A program made the translations under genes and the position numbers. The notes under the pieces are model-generated. The model had not been told where the DNA came from and did no database searches. It saw only the letters and a program-made list of their open reading frames with translations. From NCBI RefSeq assembly GCF_011074795.1, contig NZ_JAAMPF010000018.1, positions 372,001 through 436,000 of the forward strand: DNA of 64,000 nt. The letters run 5' to 3'. Positions within the stretch are counted from its first letter, which is position 1. Every line of letters starts with the position of its first letter. This document shows positions 62,261 through 64,000 of this stretch, piece by piece. This stretch comes from Marinobacter salicampi. GTDB taxonomy: Bacteria > Pseudomonadota > Gammaproteobacteria > Pseudomonadales > Oleiphilaceae.

Positions 62261-62716
62261 TCAGGAGATGGTGAACAGGGGCTGGTCAAATTCGACCGGC
62301 TGGCCGTTTTCCACCAGAATTTCAGTGACGGTGCCGCTCTTGTCGGCCTCAATCTGATTCATCATCTTCATGGCTTCGATGATACAGATAACGTCGCCGG
62401 CCTTGATGCTCTGGCCTACTTCCACAAAGGCCTTGGCGGTTGGCGAGGGCGCCTCGTAAAAGGTCCCGACCATGGGCGACTTGACCACGTGGCCCTTGGG
62501 TCCTTCCGGCGCTGCGGGCTCTGCCGGCGGCGCTGACGGAGCCTGGGCTGGCTGGGGTTGCTGCTGGGGCGCGTAGTGGGACATCATCATGCCCCCGGAA
62601 GGCTGCTCGCGACGGCGTGAAATACGTACCGAGTCGTCCCCCTCCCGAATTTCGAGTTCCTCTACATCGGATTCCTCGATCAATTCGATCAGCTTCTTTA
62701 TTTTACGAATGTCCAT
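62261..62716 (-). CDS. accB: Acetyl-CoA carboxylase, biotin carboxyl carrier protein
   Basis: 151 residues. The N-terminal part ([33 protein letters not shown]) leads to a flexible Pro/Ala/Gln-rich linker (about 45-70). The C-terminal biotinyl domain has the biotinylated Lys in [15 protein letters not shown] near residue 116. The linker's [20 protein letters not shown] composition is normal. It carries the carboxyl group from AccC to the transferase. It lies between aroQ and accC, in the usual order for gammaproteobacteria. Confidence 0.96.
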   Translation of the reverse strand: MDIRKIKKLIELIEESDVEELEIREGDDSVRISRRREQPSGGMMMSHYAPQQQPQPAQAPSAPPAEPAAPEGPKGHVVKSPMVGTFYEAPSPTAKAFVEVGQSIKAGDVICIIEAMKMMNQIEADKSGTVTEILVENGQPVEFDQPLFTIS

Positions 62717-62736
62717 AATTCAGTCCCGTTGGTCTC

Positions 62737-63177
62737 TTATCGTTGTATGCGTTTTAGCGCAGCCTGCAGGGCCAGGTCGTAGCCGAAGCTGCCGAGGCCG
62801 CAGATAACGCCATCGGCGATATCAGAAAAATAGGAGTGGCGCCTGAAGGCTTCACGTGCATGCACGTTCGACAGATGCACCTCTATAAACCCGATGCCCG
62901 AAGCCAGAAGGGCATCCCTGAGCGCTACACTGGTATGCGTGAAAGCCGCCGGGTTTATTACAATGTAGTCGACACCTTCGGCTCGCGCATCGTGGAGCCG
63001 GTCGATCAGTTCATATTCGGCATTGGACTGCAAAAACAGCAGGTGGTGGCCCTGGTCGGCGGCTTGCTTCTGCAACCGGTCATTGATGTCTGCCAGAGTT
63101 TCATGACCGTACACCTCGGGCTCCCGGACGCCGAGCATGTTCAGGTTGGGGCCATGCAGAACCAGAATCGTGGCCAT
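62737..63177 (-). CDS. aroQ: 3-dehydroquinate dehydratase, type II
   Basis: 146 residues. It dehydrates 3-dehydroquinate in the shikimate pathway. The motifs are clear: [24 protein letters not shown] (Asn and the catalytic Tyr near residue 23), [58 protein letters not shown] and [11 protein letters not shown]. It is the first gene of the housekeeping block; the promoter for aroQ and accBC should lie in the 231 bases before it (63178-63408), where I could not pick a site with confidence. Confidence 0.95.
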   Translation of the reverse strand: MATILVLHGPNLNMLGVREPEVYGHETLADINDRLQKQAADQGHHLLFLQSNAEYELIDRLHDARAEGVDYIVINPAAFTHTSVALRDALLASGIGFIEVHLSNVHAREAFRRHSYFSDIADGVICGLGSFGYDLALQAALKRIQR

Positions 63178-63408
63178 GCTAACTTTCTGCCTTGGTGTGA
63201 TTTAAACAGGATCGCCGAAATTAACGACATTTTCCAGTCATGGTGCGTGCTTATGCGTTTCGGTTCAACACTTTTTGACACAAGAGCGAGCACACACCGC
63301 ACCGGCAACCATTGTCGGGATGGAGGCCGGCCGAGTCCATAAGACGTTGGTTTCATAACATCTCGTGGTTCGGCCCGGGTGGGGGAAATCGGGGGATGAA
63401 GCGGGACT

Positions 63409-64000
63409 CTAGTCTTCGGCGGCAATCACACAGTTCCGGCCCTGGGCCTTGGCGTTGTATAGCGCACGGTCTGCCCGTTCGCACAGGGCCTGGGAGCTGT
63501 CGTCCTGCCAGCAGGCGACACCGCTGCTGAAGGTCACGTTGAATTCGCGGTCACCTGCAGGCTGCAGCAATTCTGAAAAGCGCTCGCGGATTTCGTTCAG
63601 CACACTGCGGGCGTCGCTCTCCCGGGTGTCGGGCAGAATAATGGCGAATTCCTCGCCACCATAACGACCTATGTGGTCCGTCTTGCGCAGACGCTGCTTG
63701 AGGAACATGGACAGGCTGCGAAGAACCCGGTCGCCAATAGGGTGCCCGAAGGTATCGTTGACTTTCTTGAAATAATCGATGTCCAGCATCGCGAAGCACA
63801 GGGAGTGCCCCTTCTGCCGTGCCTTGACGATTTCCTGGTCGAGCAGGTAAAGCGTATGGGTGTGGTTGTACAGGCCTGTCAGGCTGTCCCGGATCATCAG
63901 CGCCAGCAGCGAACGGGCGCGGCGGCCCCGGTTGTGGATGGTGGCAATCAGATGTTTCGGATCAATGGGCTTGGTCAGGAAGTCGTCGCCGCCCAGGCTC
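63409..64000 (-). CDS. REC-GGDEF diguanylate cyclase, N-terminus outside window
   Basis: About 197 residues from the 3' part of a larger gene. The visible N-terminal piece, GGDDFLTKPIDPKHLIATIHNR, is the end of a receiver domain (the Lys-Pro pair of REC). The cyclase domain follows with RDSLTGLYNH, the active-site GGEEF motif (RYGGEEFAIILP) and an upstream RKTD that fits the allosteric RxxD site five residues before it. It should make cyclic di-GMP from two GTP and be feedback inhibited. The whole gene is probably PleD- or WspR-like. It is convergent with nothing here and ends 231 bases from aroQ on the same strand. Confidence 0.9.
   Translation of the reverse strand, partial: SLGGDDFLTKPIDPKHLIATIHNRGRRARSLLALMIRDSLTGLYNHTHTLYLLDQEIVKARQKGHSLCFAMLDIDYFKKVNDTFGHPIGDRVLRSLSMFLKQRLRKTDHIGRYGGEEFAIILPDTRESDARSVLNEIRERFSELLQPAGDREFNVTFSSGVACWQDDSSQALCERADRALYNAKAQGRNCVIAAED

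Overview
The window is a stretch of ordinary, densely coded bacterial chromosome, moderately GC-rich by eye. There are no rRNA or tRNA genes, phage genes or insertion sequences that I can see. It looks like a marine gammaproteobacterium, most like Marinobacter. That is inference from gene families (TRAP transporters, a 529-residue isocitrate lyase, an RND pump, an NtrC-type two-component system) and from the gene order aroQ-accB-accC-prmA-(zinc ribbon)-dusB-fis-purH-purD, which is typical of gammaproteobacteria. No marker gene is present to fix the genus.

Layout. Positions 1-931: 5' part of a membrane histidine kinase. 1145-5776: a DUF3301 protein and an RND efflux pump (adaptor plus permease). 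6059-8822: a membrane J-domain protein, an exported secretin-short-domain protein, and a class I DAHP synthase preceded by an aromatic-rich leader peptide and a terminator, i.e. an attenuator. 9077-14059: an orphan lipoamide-dehydrogenase-like flavoprotein, DUF2061, Dps, and a coupled pair of cyclopropane-fatty-acid synthase and geranylgeranyl-reductase-like flavoprotein. 14350-17395: a TRAP transporter for a carboxylate. 17581-22460: ChaN-type lipoprotein, LpxL-type acyltransferase, acyltransferase-3 protein, macro-domain protein, EamA permease. 22638-28212: two RCK-containing cation transport proteins and isocitrate lyase. 28310-32620: Atm1-like ABC exporter, acyl-CoA thioesterase, SLC13/RCK transporter.

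32771-38954: the most unusual stretch. An EgtB/SenA-like sulfoxide synthase is followed 12 bases later by a free-standing version of the OvoA C-terminal methyltransferase domain, suggesting a split thiol-histidine (ovothiol-like) pathway. A free-standing Hen1-type RNA 2'-O-methyltransferase domain follows on the other strand, upstream of a Kef-type antiporter. Then come an enoyl-CoA hydratase and a lipoprotein hydrolase.

39097-54172: a FecA-like TonB receptor with a Fur box. Next to it a histidine kinase and sigma-54 activator stand in front of a likely sigma-54 promoter that reads into a large operon: two substrate-binding proteins, a branched-chain-type ABC transporter, a zinc alcohol dehydrogenase, a succinate-semialdehyde-type aldehyde dehydrogenase and a thioesterase. 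I read this as induced uptake and oxidation of a small alcohol or diol. A perfect 19-bp inverted repeat lies between the regulator and the operon.

54254-63177: the housekeeping block for purine, fatty-acid and shikimate synthesis and translation-related modification. 63409-64000: 3' part of a REC-GGDEF diguanylate cyclase.

The strongest leads are the DAHP-synthase attenuator, the split ovothiol-like gene pair, and the solitary Hen1 domain.
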